64,000 nucleotides of DNA, from contig NZ_APNL01000004.1 in the NCBI RefSeq assembly GCF_040361435.1, forward strand, positions 1 through 64,000. The letters are read 5' to 3'. Both the position numbers and the translations under genes were made by a program. The notes beneath the pieces were generated by a model that searched no databases, was not told the origin of the DNA, and was given only the letters and a program-made list of their open reading frames with translations. This DNA comes from Salinisphaera sp002433465. Lineage in GTDB: Bacteria; Pseudomonadota; Gammaproteobacteria; Nevskiales; Salinisphaeraceae. Of this stretch, positions 52,691 through 61,691 are shown piece by piece; the stretch's first letter is position 1; each line of letters starts with the position of its first letter.

Positions 52691-53062
52691 ATGATTACGG
52701 CTGTCGAACATCATCCGGAAGCGCTGTACGGTTTTCTTGCCGCCATGGCGCAAAAGTATTTTCCGCGGGAACGCCTTGGCGAAACCGAGCCCGCCGAGCG
52801 CATCGCCGCGCGGGTCATGACTGCGGGTACTTACCGCGACGTGTGCGAACTCGTCGATCTGGCCGGGCGCGACTACCTGCGATGGGTTTTCGATACGTCC
52901 CCGCAGCACTGGTTCAGCGCGCCTGCGCGCGAGTACTGGCAGCGACATTTCGATGCCCCCGCCCGCAACGCACCACGAGCACGCCGAGCGGGTGCGCTGG
53001 GTCTGCAACAGGCAGGCCAGGCACAGCAGCGAAGCGCAATCGGGCGACAATCAAAACACTAG
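52691..53062 (+). CDS. Small protein of unknown function
   Basis: A 123-aa protein. The ATG at 52691 has a near-perfect Shine-Dalgarno GGAGGTGA at 52680-52687 and is chosen over a GTG at 52682 within that site. The first 80 residues look like a folded helical domain rich in aromatic residues (EALYGFLAAMAQKYFPRERL, TYRDVCELVDLAGRDYLRWVFD, HWFSAPAREYWQRHF). The last 40 are a disordered Ala/Arg/Gln-rich tail, possibly a frameshifted or added end. I recognise no family. It is not in an operon. Confidence 0.6.
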   Translation: MITAVEHHPEALYGFLAAMAQKYFPRERLGETEPAERIAARVMTAGTYRDVCELVDLAGRDYLRWVFDTSPQHWFSAPAREYWQRHFDAPARNAPRARRAGALGLQQAGQAQQRSAIGRQSKH

Positions 53063-53499
53063 CCGGCATGTTGAGTACCGGCTTATAGCCCACTCGCCGT
53101 CCTGACGGGGCCAGGGCGATGGCCAGGGCCGGGTGCGGGCAGGCAGTGTATTTGCGGCGTGATGGCGGGTTGTCCGCCATCGCGCTCGCGGCGTCGTCAC
53201 GCATTGGTGCTCGTCGGGAATAAGATATTGAACGGCGAGCCTGGGCGGGGGAGATCTCTTAAGGCTGCACCAGCGCGCGACCGACCGCCTGTAGGCCTCG
53301 CCCGCGGCCTCGACCCCTTCAGGAAGTATTCCTTGATACGGGAGGGGCAAAACAATTCCGGATCAGTGGATTGAAGGGCGACCAAGTCACCAGACCCGCG
53401 AATCGAAATACGGCGAGCGGCTTCTTATCCCAGCACTTGAGGTGTGGGGGGGAGGGCGCTAGGGCCCGGCAGCGTTATTCTGCGCAACCGGCATGCGAA
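53063..53499. other. Intergenic region between small gene and tRNA
   Basis: 437 bp without a supported gene. A weak 6-bp hairpin (53061-53066 with 53078-53083) overlaps the preceding stop. A frame that runs into the tRNA at 53371-53565 translates the tRNA itself and is not a gene. Confidence 0.5.
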
Positions 53500-53576
<77 letters not shown>

Positions 53577-53592
53577 CGTACACGCGGGGAGC

Positions 53593-53621
53593 ACTATATC
53601 GGGATAGCCGTAGGTCGCCAA
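53593..53621 (-). promoter_or_regulatory. Sigma-70 promoter of the tRNA gene
   Basis: On the minus strand -35 TTGGCG (53621-53616), 17-bp spacer and -10 TATAGT (53598-53593). The likely start lies about 10 bp before the tRNA 5' end, after a GC-rich discriminator as in stringently controlled tRNA promoters. Confidence 0.65.
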
Positions 53622-54022
53622 GGATGAATTGGCCCAGAGCGCGGTGACAGGCGGGTCGGTCTGCCGACACACGCCGTTCGGCTGGCGTCGCTATTCGCCC
53701 ATGCGGGCGCTACTCGCTTATTAGCCCGGCCCGAAAATATAGGTTATTCAATAGATGATTGTTCGGGTTGATAACGCGCTTGTGCGAAAGCACGCGCGTC
53801 GTGGCCAACGCCCGTGACCCCACTGAAACAAGTGGCGAACCTTGCCTATGTCCGTGCTTGGCCGTGGCGCGGTTGGTCGGTGCTTGAATGCGACGACTCG
53901 GCCTAGCAGACCTCGACGCCGACATTGCGGCTCGTACGGTTAGAGCTGGGGCGCAGCCGGCGACGGTGATGCGGTTGTTCGGACCGAGGCACGCGCATGC
54001 TCGGGTATCGCTGCGGCGGAAC
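53622..54022. other. Intergenic region with a GNRA-capped hairpin
   Basis: 401 bp without a supported gene between the tRNA promoter and the end of the EAL gene. It contains an A/T-rich stretch (53735-53775) directly before a hairpin at 53775-53798: outer stem CGCGC/GCGCG, TT bulge, inner stem GTGC/GCAC and a GAAA tetraloop. This could be a terminator without T-run or part of a small RNA. Confidence 0.4.
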
Positions 54023-56344
54023 TCAAGGCTGTTTGGTGGTCGAGTAGTCGAGCCAACGATCACGGTTGGCTTCGTGTTCGGCCAGCCAGGTGATGATGGT
54101 ATCGGCGGGCATCGGCCGTGACAGAAAATAGCCCTGGATGATGTCGGCGCCGCGATGTAGCAGGTACTGCCACGACTCGGCGTTTTCGATGCCTTCGGCG
54201 ACGACTTCAAGGCCGAGTTTATGGCCCAGGTCGATGATCAGGTCGACAATGAACTGGTCGGCCGGCGTGTCGGCGAGGCCGAATACGAAGGATTTGTCGA
54301 TCTTGAGTTCGTCCGGCGCCAGGCTTTTGAGCTGTGCAAGAGAAGAATAGCCGGTGCCAAAGTCGTCGACCGAGATACGTGCGCCTCGGCCTTGCAGGGC
54401 GCGCAGGTTCTGCAGCGCACTCTGTGGCTCGCGTAGCAGCGCGCTTTCCGTGACTTCCAGGGTGATGCGTTCTCGGTCCCGGCACAGGGTCAACAACGGC
54501 TCGAGGGTGGCCTCGAGTTCGCTCTGGGCGATTTCGTCGGCGGACAGGTTGATCGCCACGCCCAGGGTGATGCCGTTTTCGCGCCAGTCGGTGACATCGC
54601 GACAGACGCGCTGAACCACCCATTCGGTGAGCAGCCGGATCTGGCCCGAACGCTCGGCCAGACCGATGAATTCGTCCGGCGAGATCGCGCCCAGCTTCGG
54701 ATGGTGCCAGCGCGCGAGTGCTTCGACCTGAACGATCTCGGCGTCGCCGAGTGCCATCTTGGGCTGGTACAGCAGCGACAGCTCGTCTTGTTTGATCGCT
54801 GGCGCGATGCCCTGGATGATCGCCAGCTCGCGTTGATGCGCCTCGTCCATGCCGGGCTGGTAGAAGAAGGTGGCACAGCGCTGCGCTCGCGAGCCGTCGC
54901 GTGCGATGACGGTGCGTCGCCAGGCGGATTCGATATCGTCGGCATGCTCGGGTATACGCACCACGCCGATATCAAGCAGTAGCTGGATCGAGGTGTGCTC
55001 CAGGTGCAACGGTTGTTCGACCTTGGCGCGCAGATGTTCGATCGTCGCGAGCACGGCGTCGTTGTCGGCTTGGCATTCGACCAGCACCAGGAAATCGTTG
55101 CCCTCGATCCGCCCCAGCGTGTGGGCCATGGTGCAGGCGTTGTTGAGTCGGCCGGCGACGGTCTTGAGTACTTCGTCGCCAAGCTTGTAGCCCAGTGCAC
55201 TGTTGATACGAGAAAAGCCGTGCAGCGCGATGCGTACGAGGATGACCTGCGCGTCGTTGTTCATCTGCTCGTAGAGCACGTCGCGCACGGCGTTGCGGTT
55301 GAGCAGGCCGGTTAGAGCATCGTGCGTGGCCTGGTGGCGTATCCTGTTTTCACGCTGACGCACCGCGATCTGCATGTCGTTGAGCGCGTCGCTGAGCACA
55401 TCGAATTCGCCGATGCCCTGGGCGCCAGGCGTCTCGTGATAATGGCCGGCAGCCACCGATTCGGCAAATTCGCTTAGCTCGCGCACCGGCTGACTGAGGC
55501 GCCGCGCCAGGGCGATGGCAACGAGCGCGCTCAGGCCGATGGTGACTATGAACACCAGGCTCAGACTGCTCGCCATGTCGTAATAGGGCGAAAGCACGGT
55601 GTGGCGCGATAACGACAGGGCGACATCGAGCTGGTGGCCGTCGGCGTCGAACAGCGTATGCCGTTCTACCAGGAACGCATCGCTGTCGGTGATTGCCACG
55701 TCGCCGTCCGCGTCCTGGGGGCCGGTCGAAAACAGTTCCTGCTCGCCTTCGCGTACGATGAAGTCGACGTGTACGCCGGTCACGCTTGCCACGTTGCGAG
55801 CGATGTCGGCATCGACGAGAAAGCCCATGCCGGCCCAGGCGATCAGCCGCGGTGCATTCACCGGAGCGATCACGTACTGATAGGGCCGGTTATCCACCAT
55901 GATGAGTCCGCTGGCGCTGCCCAGGCGACGCGCGCGGTCGAGTACGCGGCCGAATGGATCGACGTCGGTTTCGGGCTGGGTACGGGGTACCACGGTAATG
56001 AGTTCGCCCGACGGGGCGGCAAGCGTGGCCAGGTCGGCACGAGCGCGATCGCCGAAATTGCGGATCACGGTGCGCTGCGTGGCCTCGTCCTGGGTGCCGA
56101 TTGCGGCTTTGAAGCCGTAGTCGGAAGCCAGGATGTTCACGGTCGTCAGTAATTGTTCGGCACGGACCTCCAGCACGCGGTCGAGCACGCGACTGGCCAC
56201 CTGCAACGTGTCATGGGCCTGATCGACACGCTGGTTGTAGGTGCGGTGCAAAATCGAAATCGCCACCCCGAGCTCGGCGAGTAGCACGAAACCGAGTAGC
56301 GCGATCATGAGCTGGTTTCGAAACGTGCGCGGCCGCAGTGTCAT
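54023..56344 (-). CDS. Membrane cyclic-di-GMP phosphodiesterase (degenerate GGDEF, intact EAL)
   Basis: A 773-aa protein. TM1 at about 12-32, an extracytoplasmic sensor of about 230 residues (CHASE/Cache-like, with SGLIMVDNRPYQYVIAPVN), TM2 near 265-288, then HAMP (ARRLSQPVRELSEFAESVAAGHY). The GGDEF domain (about 335-500) is degenerate: the active site reads EGNDF at 414-418. The EAL domain (about 520-760) is intact: EAL at 541-543, NLSADEIAQ, EVTESALL, DDFGTGYSS, KIDKSFV and EGIEN. The expected activity is hydrolysis of cyclic di-GMP, with the GGDEF relic possibly binding GTP as a regulator. The ATG at 56344 fits the first span. Confidence 0.93.
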   Translation of the reverse strand: MTLRPRTFRNQLMIALLGFVLLAELGVAISILHRTYNQRVDQAHDTLQVASRVLDRVLEVRAEQLLTTVNILASDYGFKAAIGTQDEATQRTVIRNFGDRARADLATLAAPSGELITVVPRTQPETDVDPFGRVLDRARRLGSASGLIMVDNRPYQYVIAPVNAPRLIAWAGMGFLVDADIARNVASVTGVHVDFIVREGEQELFSTGPQDADGDVAITDSDAFLVERHTLFDADGHQLDVALSLSRHTVLSPYYDMASSLSLVFIVTIGLSALVAIALARRLSQPVRELSEFAESVAAGHYHETPGAQGIGEFDVLSDALNDMQIAVRQRENRIRHQATHDALTGLLNRNAVRDVLYEQMNNDAQVILVRIALHGFSRINSALGYKLGDEVLKTVAGRLNNACTMAHTLGRIEGNDFLVLVECQADNDAVLATIEHLRAKVEQPLHLEHTSIQLLLDIGVVRIPEHADDIESAWRRTVIARDGSRAQRCATFFYQPGMDEAHQRELAIIQGIAPAIKQDELSLLYQPKMALGDAEIVQVEALARWHHPKLGAISPDEFIGLAERSGQIRLLTEWVVQRVCRDVTDWRENGITLGVAINLSADEIAQSELEATLEPLLTLCRDRERITLEVTESALLREPQSALQNLRALQGRGARISVDDFGTGYSSLAQLKSLAPDELKIDKSFVFGLADTPADQFIVDLIIDLGHKLGLEVVAEGIENAESWQYLLHRGADIIQGYFLSRPMPADTIITWLAEHEANRDRWLDYSTTKQP

Positions 56345-57056
56345 GGGGCCATCCGATCGAATCGCTCGTACATAGGCATGAATATGCTTGATATAGCGCC
56401 GGCAGCGATACATCGATAAGGAAATCTACTGAGACGGTATCGGCCGCAGTGCGCGAAGATATAGGTCCTGCAATGATTTGCGACATTCATGCCAAATTAC
56501 GCGCTTGGCTGCCACCTTGGCACGAGGTCGTATGCCGCCATGGGCGTCCGCCACCACCGTATAAACTTGGCTGCCGACCTCGATAGGGTCGTGGCCGGAC
56601 GCGTTGCTTGGATGCGCTGGCAAGCGCAGCGGCGATCGGGTGCAGGGCGTTCTCCGAGCTGCGGCTTGCGTGCGTGCCAAGCGTTAATCCGGCACCCCTG
56701 CAGCCGAGTATTTCAGCTGTTTTCAACGCCAGCGAAAAATCACCGCCGGCATCTGTCCGCCGTTTATCCTCAATGGTTTCGCGGTCGCAGTGTGTAGCGC
56801 GCATCCATACGCATGCGCGCGTTCTACGCGATCGGCGGGCGATTTTTCAGGTTGATAAGACCGCTTAAGGTGAGCGAAGAATGGCTCGCCCAGGCGGTCG
56901 TCCATTACGCATCTGGTACGAATCGCTGCCTGCCCGAAAAGGGTATTGCGGCGCCGCGGGTACGGGTTGAGCGCGAGACATACAGCCCCGCGCAGCGTTC
57001 GAGCCACGCATTTCGAACGCGCCGCCCGAGCGGCGGCGCGCTGGATGTCCGGGCGG
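56345..57056. other. Intergenic region between the EAL gene and rpoD
   Basis: 712 bp without a supported gene. Several open frames cross it on both strands, but none has start context or family-like composition. It holds the promoter of the EAL gene (first ~100 bp, A/T-richer around 56400-56410) and the rpoD terminator at its end. Confidence 0.5.
57018..57040 (-). terminator. GC-rich hairpin after rpoD
   Basis: A 9-bp perfect stem (57018-57026 with 57032-57040) and 5-nt loop, 17 bp beyond the rpoD stop on the minus strand. Only a weak TTCG follows, so termination is inferred from position. Confidence 0.5.
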
Positions 57057-58862
57057 CTATTCGTCGAGGAAGCTTTTCAGGAACGTCGCCCGCGAGGGGT
57101 GACGCAGTTTGCGCAGCGCCTTGGCTTCGATCTGGCGGATACGCTCGCGGGTCACGTCGAACTGCTTGCCGACTTCCTCAAGCGTATGGTCGGTATTCAT
57201 GTCGATGCCGAAACGCATGCGCAGCACCTTGGCTTCACGCGGGGTGAGGCTCGCCAGGGTATTGTGCGTGGCTTCGCGCAGCGACTCGCCCGACGCCGAG
57301 TCATCCGGGGCGACCGCGTTGACGTCCTCGATGAAATCGCCCAGATGCGAATCTTCGTCGTCGCCGATGGGCGTTTCCATCGAGATCGGTTCCTTCGCGA
57401 TCTTGAGGACCTTGCGCACCTTGTCCTCGGGCATTTCCATACGCTCGGCCAGCTCTTCCGGCGTGGCTTCGCGGCCCATTTCCTGCAGCATCTGGCGGCT
57501 GATGCGGTTGAGCTTGTTGATCGTTTCGATCATGTGCACCGGAATACGAATGGTGCGCGCCTGATCGGCGATCGAACGGGTGATGGCCTGGCGAATCCAC
57601 CAGGTGGCATAGGTGGAGAACTTGTAGCCGCGACGGTATTCGAACTTGTCCACCGCCTTCATCAGGCCGATGTTGCCTTCCTGGATCAGGTCCAGGAACT
57701 GCAGCCCGCGATTGGTGTACTTCTTGGCGATCGAAATCACCAGGCGCAGGTTGGCCTCGACCATCTCCTTCTTGGCGCGACGAGCCTTGGCCTCGCCAAT
57801 CGACATCTTGCGATTGATTTCCTTGATGTGATTGACGTTGAGCCCGTTCTCGGCCTCGATCTCGCGAATACGGCCCTGTGCACGCACCAGGTCTTCGCGA
57901 CGACCGGCAATGGTCGACGAATAACGACGCTTGGCACGGATGAGCTTGTCGAGCCAGACTTCGCTGGTGAGGTTATCCGGCAGCTGGCGTACGAAGTCGC
58001 GCCGCGGCATGCCGGCCTCGGTCACGCAGATGGCCAGCATTTCGCGTTCGATGCTGCGGATATCGAGCATCGTGGTGCGCAGCTGCAGGGTAAGGTCGTC
58101 CGCGGTCTTGGGCACCAGCTTGAAACGCATGAAGTGCGTAGCCAGCGCGTTGAGCGCTGCTTCCGTGGACTCGTGTTCGCGGCCGTGTTTTTCGAGCGTG
58201 GCAACCGCGGTTTCGTGCAGGCTCCTGAGTTGCTTGAACTGGGCCTTGGCTTCTTCCGGGTCCGGGCCGTCGTTGGCCGGCGCCGAGCCTTCGTCGTCGT
58301 CGTCGCTATCGGCCGACTCATCCTCGTTGACCACGGGATCGCCGGTGTCGGGGTCGACGAAGCCGACCAGCACATCGCTCAGGCGCTTGTCGTCGGATTC
58401 GACCTGGCTCCACAGCTCGAGCAGACGCCCGGTGGTGGCCGGGAAATAGGCCAGCGAGAACATCATCTCCGCCAGGCCTTCCTCGATACGCTTGGCGATC
58501 CGGATTTCGCCCTGCCGGTCGAGCAGCTCGACCGTGCCCATTTCGCGCATGTACATGCGCACCGGATCGGTCGTGCGGCCGAACTGCGGATCCAGCGCGG
58601 CCAGCGTGGCCGCGGCTTCCTCCGCATCGTCGTCATCGTCTTCGTTGACGGTGTTCTCGTTCATCAGCAGGCTGTCATCTTCCGGTGCGGATTCATGCAC
58701 CGTGATGCCCATGTCGCTGATCATGTTGACGATATCTTCGATCTGTTCGGGATCGACGATATCGTCGGGCAGCGTATCGTTGACCTCGGCATAGGTCAGA
58801 TAGCCTTTCTGCTTGCCGTGGGCAATCAATAGACGAAGCTGAGATTTCTTGTCTTTGCTCAT
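57057..58862 (-). CDS. rpoD: RNA polymerase sigma factor RpoD (sigma-70)
   Basis: A 601-aa housekeeping sigma factor. Region 1.1 covers about 1-80, region 1.2 begins DPVRMYMREMGTVELL. The non-conserved region contains a very acidic insert (ESADSDDDDEGSAPANDGPD). Region 2 has EANLRLVISIAKKYTNRGLQ, then FLDLIQEGNIGLMKAVDKFE and FSTYATWWIRQAITRSIADQ, which recognises the -10 element. Region 3 has INKLNRISRQMLQEMGREAT, and region 4 ends with LEEVGKQFDVTRERIRQIEA for the -35 element. The start is the ATG at 58862. It is the last gene of the rpsU-yqeY-dnaG-rpoD series on the minus strand, 114 bp after dnaG. Confidence 0.98.
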   Translation of the reverse strand: MSKDKKSQLRLLIAHGKQKGYLTYAEVNDTLPDDIVDPEQIEDIVNMISDMGITVHESAPEDDSLLMNENTVNEDDDDDAEEAAATLAALDPQFGRTTDPVRMYMREMGTVELLDRQGEIRIAKRIEEGLAEMMFSLAYFPATTGRLLELWSQVESDDKRLSDVLVGFVDPDTGDPVVNEDESADSDDDDEGSAPANDGPDPEEAKAQFKQLRSLHETAVATLEKHGREHESTEAALNALATHFMRFKLVPKTADDLTLQLRTTMLDIRSIEREMLAICVTEAGMPRRDFVRQLPDNLTSEVWLDKLIRAKRRYSSTIAGRREDLVRAQGRIREIEAENGLNVNHIKEINRKMSIGEAKARRAKKEMVEANLRLVISIAKKYTNRGLQFLDLIQEGNIGLMKAVDKFEYRRGYKFSTYATWWIRQAITRSIADQARTIRIPVHMIETINKLNRISRQMLQEMGREATPEELAERMEMPEDKVRKVLKIAKEPISMETPIGDDEDSHLGDFIEDVNAVAPDDSASGESLREATHNTLASLTPREAKVLRMRFGIDMNTDHTLEEVGKQFDVTRERIRQIEAKALRKLRHPSRATFLKSFLDE

Positions 58863-58976
58863 GTGATTTTGCTGCGTATGTTGGGCTCGTGGGGCGTGGC
58901 GAACGCTGCGGTAACCGGCCATGGTAACAACTCGCGCCCGTTGCGGCGACTTGTGGGCCCGGTGACCGGCCTCGTT

Positions 58977-60740
58977 CTAACCGGTTTGCTGGCGATAACG
59001 TCTGAGTTGCAGAAGTATCTGCTGCATTTCGTTCGCGGCCGCGGTGTCCAGCGGGCCGCGGTTCTGTTGGTCGACCAGTTCGTCGTAGCGCCGGCGCAAC
59101 GACGCCAGCGATGCGGTATTCGAACCCAGTCGTGCAACGGTCTCATCGAACTCCTGTGCGCGGCTGTCCGGATCGCCTGGCGGCGTCAGGGCCGCCAGTT
59201 CCTGCAGCCGGTCGAAAAACCGGTGTTCGCGGTAGCGTTCCAACCACTGCGATACCGATACGTTTGGGGTCTGTGCGAAAAACTCAATCGCCTCGGCGAG
59301 AATTGTCGCGCCCGGGGCGTCGGTTTCGCGCAGCGCCGCGCTCTCGTGTACGCGCTGTGCAAGCGCGGTATCGGCAAATAAAAGACTCAGCGCGCGGCTC
59401 ACCGGGGTCACTCGGGTTTTTTGCTGTATACGGCCTTTATCGGCCGCGGTATTCGAGGTTGAAGGCGTGCCCGCGTACAACGTGCGCAGATCGTCCGCCG
59501 GCAGGCGGGCCAGCTGTGCGAGTTCGCCAATGAGTTCGGTGCGAAATGCTTCCGGCGGCAGGGCGTTGACGTACGGCCGAGCCTTTTCGATGAGTGTGGC
59601 CCGGCCGTCGGGCGAATCCAGCGACAGACCATCCGTGAGCGCATCCATCAACACGGCCGAGGCGGGTCGCGCGGCGTCTATCGCGGCCTGAAAACGCTGG
59701 ATGCCGTCTTCGCCGCGTACCATCGAATCCGGATCCTCGCCTTCGGGCACGAACAAAAAGCGCACGCGCCGTGCGCCGCGCATGACCGGCAGGCTCTGAT
59801 CGAGCGCCTTGCGCGCGGCACGCACGCCGGCTGCATCGCCGTCGAAACAGAACACCACTTCCTGTGTATGCCTGAACAGCGTGGTCAGATGCGATGCGGT
59901 GGTCGCCGTGCCCAAGGTCGCCACGGTATTGGCGAAGCCATGCTGGGCCAGAGCGATGACGTCCATATAGCCTTCCACGACCAGCAGTCGCGGCAGTTCG
60001 CGCATCGCCTGGCGTGCTTCGAACAGCCCGTACATGTGGTCGGACTTGTGAAACAGCGGCGTCTCGGGCGAATTGAGATATTTGGCCTTGTCATCGCCCA
60101 GCGTACGCCCGCCAAAGGCGATGGTGCGCCCGCGCGTATCCCGAATGGGGAACATCAGCCGGTTGCGAAAACGATCGAAGAAACCGCCGCTGTCGCGTTC
60201 GATCAGCAGCCCGGCGCGTGCCGCGGCGGCCTGGTCGCGAAGCTCACGGGCGAGTCCGTCCCAGCTGTCCGGGGCGAAGCCGAGACCGTACTGCTTGGCC
60301 ATGGCGCCGGACACGCCGCGGCGCTTGAGATAGTCGATCACGCCCGGATCGCGGCGCAGCTGGGCCTGATAGAAACGATCGGCGAGGCTCATGGCATCGA
60401 ACAGGGGATCGCGGGGCGGGCCCGCCGGGGCGCTGTCCTGGGCATCCTGCGGGATTTCCAGCCCGGCGTGCTGGGCCAGCACGTCGACGGCGTCGCGAAA
60501 CTCCAGCCGATCGTATTCCATGAGAAAGCTGATCGCGCTGCCGTGGGCGCCGCAGCCGAAGCAGTGGTAGAACTGCTTGGTTGGCGAGACGGTGAACGAG
60601 GGCGTCTTCTCGTCGTGGAAGGGGCAGCAGGCGGCGTATTCGGCGCCGGATTTTTTCAGCGGCACGCGCGCGTCGATCAGCGACACGATATCCGTGCGCT
60701 CGAGTAGCTGGTCGATGAAATCCTGGGGGATGCGCGCCAT
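58977..60740 (-). CDS. dnaG: DNA primase
   Basis: A 587-aa primase that makes RNA primers at the replication fork. The zinc ribbon is Cys39-x2-His42 with Cys60-x2-Cys63 (CPFHDEKTPSF and HCFGCGAHG). The RNA-polymerase core has DRFRNRLMFPIRDTRGRTIAFGGR, the TOPRIM acidic motifs EGYMD and DGDAAG, and FLFVPEGEDPDS. The C-terminal 150 residues are the helicase-interaction domain, less conserved and helical. It lies between yqeY and rpoD, as part of the macromolecular-synthesis cluster. Confidence 0.97.
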   Translation of the reverse strand: MARIPQDFIDQLLERTDIVSLIDARVPLKKSGAEYAACCPFHDEKTPSFTVSPTKQFYHCFGCGAHGSAISFLMEYDRLEFRDAVDVLAQHAGLEIPQDAQDSAPAGPPRDPLFDAMSLADRFYQAQLRRDPGVIDYLKRRGVSGAMAKQYGLGFAPDSWDGLARELRDQAAAARAGLLIERDSGGFFDRFRNRLMFPIRDTRGRTIAFGGRTLGDDKAKYLNSPETPLFHKSDHMYGLFEARQAMRELPRLLVVEGYMDVIALAQHGFANTVATLGTATTASHLTTLFRHTQEVVFCFDGDAAGVRAARKALDQSLPVMRGARRVRFLFVPEGEDPDSMVRGEDGIQRFQAAIDAARPASAVLMDALTDGLSLDSPDGRATLIEKARPYVNALPPEAFRTELIGELAQLARLPADDLRTLYAGTPSTSNTAADKGRIQQKTRVTPVSRALSLLFADTALAQRVHESAALRETDAPGATILAEAIEFFAQTPNVSVSQWLERYREHRFFDRLQELAALTPPGDPDSRAQEFDETVARLGSNTASLASLRRRYDELVDQQNRGPLDTAAANEMQQILLQLRRYRQQTG

Positions 60741-60856
60741 GACAGGTCAGACCTCCGCTGATCCCGGTAACGATACGGCCCTTTTGCCATGCGCCGCCGA
60801 ACGCGCGGCGCTGATACACGATCGAGGGGGGTCGTCGGCGAGACGACCGGCCCGGG

Positions 60857-61306
60857 CTATTGCGGCTGCAGTCGGGCCTTGAGTCGCTGGCTGACCACGG
60901 CCATATCCGCCTGGCCCTGCAGCTGCGGCTTGAGCAGGCCCATGACCTTGCCCATGTCGCGCATCGATTCTGCCTGGCTTTCGGCGATTGCCTTGTCGAT
61001 GGCCTGATCGATTTCGGCATCGGACAGCTGGGTCGGCAGGTAGTTTTCCAACACCGCGATTTCGGCGGCTTCGGCGTCCGCCAGCTCCGGCCGGTTGGCA
61101 TCGCGATACTGTTGTTCGGCGTCGCGACGTTGTTTGACCATCTTTTCAACGACCGCCAGCACGTCGGCATCGTCGAGGTCGCCACGCTCGTCGACTTCGC
61201 GCTGCTTGACTGCGGCCATGAGCATGCGGATCACGGCAAGGCGCTCCTTGTCGCGGGTGCGCATGGCGGATTTCATGTCGTCCTGTAGCTGGGCTTTTAG
61301 GCTCAA
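60857..61306 (-). CDS. yqeY: GatB/YqeY-domain protein
   Basis: A 149-aa helical protein related to the tail domain of GatB amidotransferase. The family begins M-S-L-K-A-Q-L-Q-x-D-M-K; here that position is a TTG at 61306 with AGGAG eight bases upstream, so TTG is the start rather than the ATG in the longer frame at 61339. Conserved parts are MKSAMRTRDKERLAVIRMLMAAVKQREVDER, ENYLPTQLSDAEIDQAIDKAI and MGKVMGLLKPQLQGQADMAVVSQRLK. Function is not established; binding to tRNA or an amidation-related role is supposed. In this cluster it sits between rpsU and dnaG. Confidence 0.92.
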   Translation of the reverse strand: MSLKAQLQDDMKSAMRTRDKERLAVIRMLMAAVKQREVDERGDLDDADVLAVVEKMVKQRRDAEQQYRDANRPELADAEAAEIAVLENYLPTQLSDAEIDQAIDKAIAESQAESMRDMGKVMGLLKPQLQGQADMAVVSQRLKARLQPQ

Positions 61307-61340
61307 GCGCGTTCTCCTGTCGAAATAGCGTCCCTGCAAC

Positions 61341-61368
61341 GAAAAACAGCGGCTCTGCGGCCGCTGTT
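61341..61368 (-). terminator. Intra-operon terminator after rpsU
   Basis: A 9-bp perfect stem (61345-61353 with 61360-61368), 6-nt loop, followed on the minus strand by TTTTTCGTT. It lies between rpsU and yqeY. In E. coli a comparable terminator between rpsU and dnaG lowers dnaG expression, and the same use is likely here. Confidence 0.8.
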
Positions 61369-61394
61369 ATATGCGTCGATATCGAAAGCCGTGC

Positions 61395-61610
61395 TTAGTA
61401 CTGACGCGTGAAACGCTGCTGCTCGCGCTGGAGCTTCTTGGCATGACGCTTGACCGCGGCAGCGCGCTTGCGCTTGCGGGTCTGGCACGGCTTTTCGAAA
61501 AACTCGCGACGGCGTACTTCGGTGACAACGCCCGCTTTCTCGCAGCTGCGTTTGAATCGACGCAGGGCGACTTCGAACGGTTCGTTTTCTTTGACGCGTA
61601 CGCTAGGCAT
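61395..61610 (-). CDS. rpsU: 30S ribosomal protein S21
   Basis: A 71-aa basic protein, the standard length for bS21, which acts with the 3' end of 16S rRNA in initiation. The sequence MPSVRVKENEPFEVALRRFK, then RSCEKAGVVTEVRRREFFEK and a Lys/Arg-rich helix to the end, is fully typical. GGAG is 12-15 bases before the ATG at 61610; the open frame continuing upstream is antisense to tsaD and not translated. First gene of the macromolecular-synthesis cluster, divergent from tsaD (81 bp). Confidence 0.97.
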   Translation of the reverse strand: MPSVRVKENEPFEVALRRFKRSCEKAGVVTEVRRREFFEKPCQTRKRKRAAAVKRHAKKLQREQQRFTRQY

Positions 61611-61691
61611 TGAGCAATCACTCTCCGGAAAAATCGGCGGTTTGTCGATCCAGCCATGGGCATGCTGTGGCCCGACGGCTAGAATAAGGCG

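Noticed and set aside
56946..58832. A 628-codon plus-strand frame.
   Set aside because: Antisense to rpoD, with typical His/Val/Asp/Gly-rich shadow composition.
61680..61685. TAGAAT resembling a -10 element before tsaD.
   Set aside because: It lies only six bases from the start codon and overlaps the ribosome site region, so it cannot serve as a normal promoter for this start.
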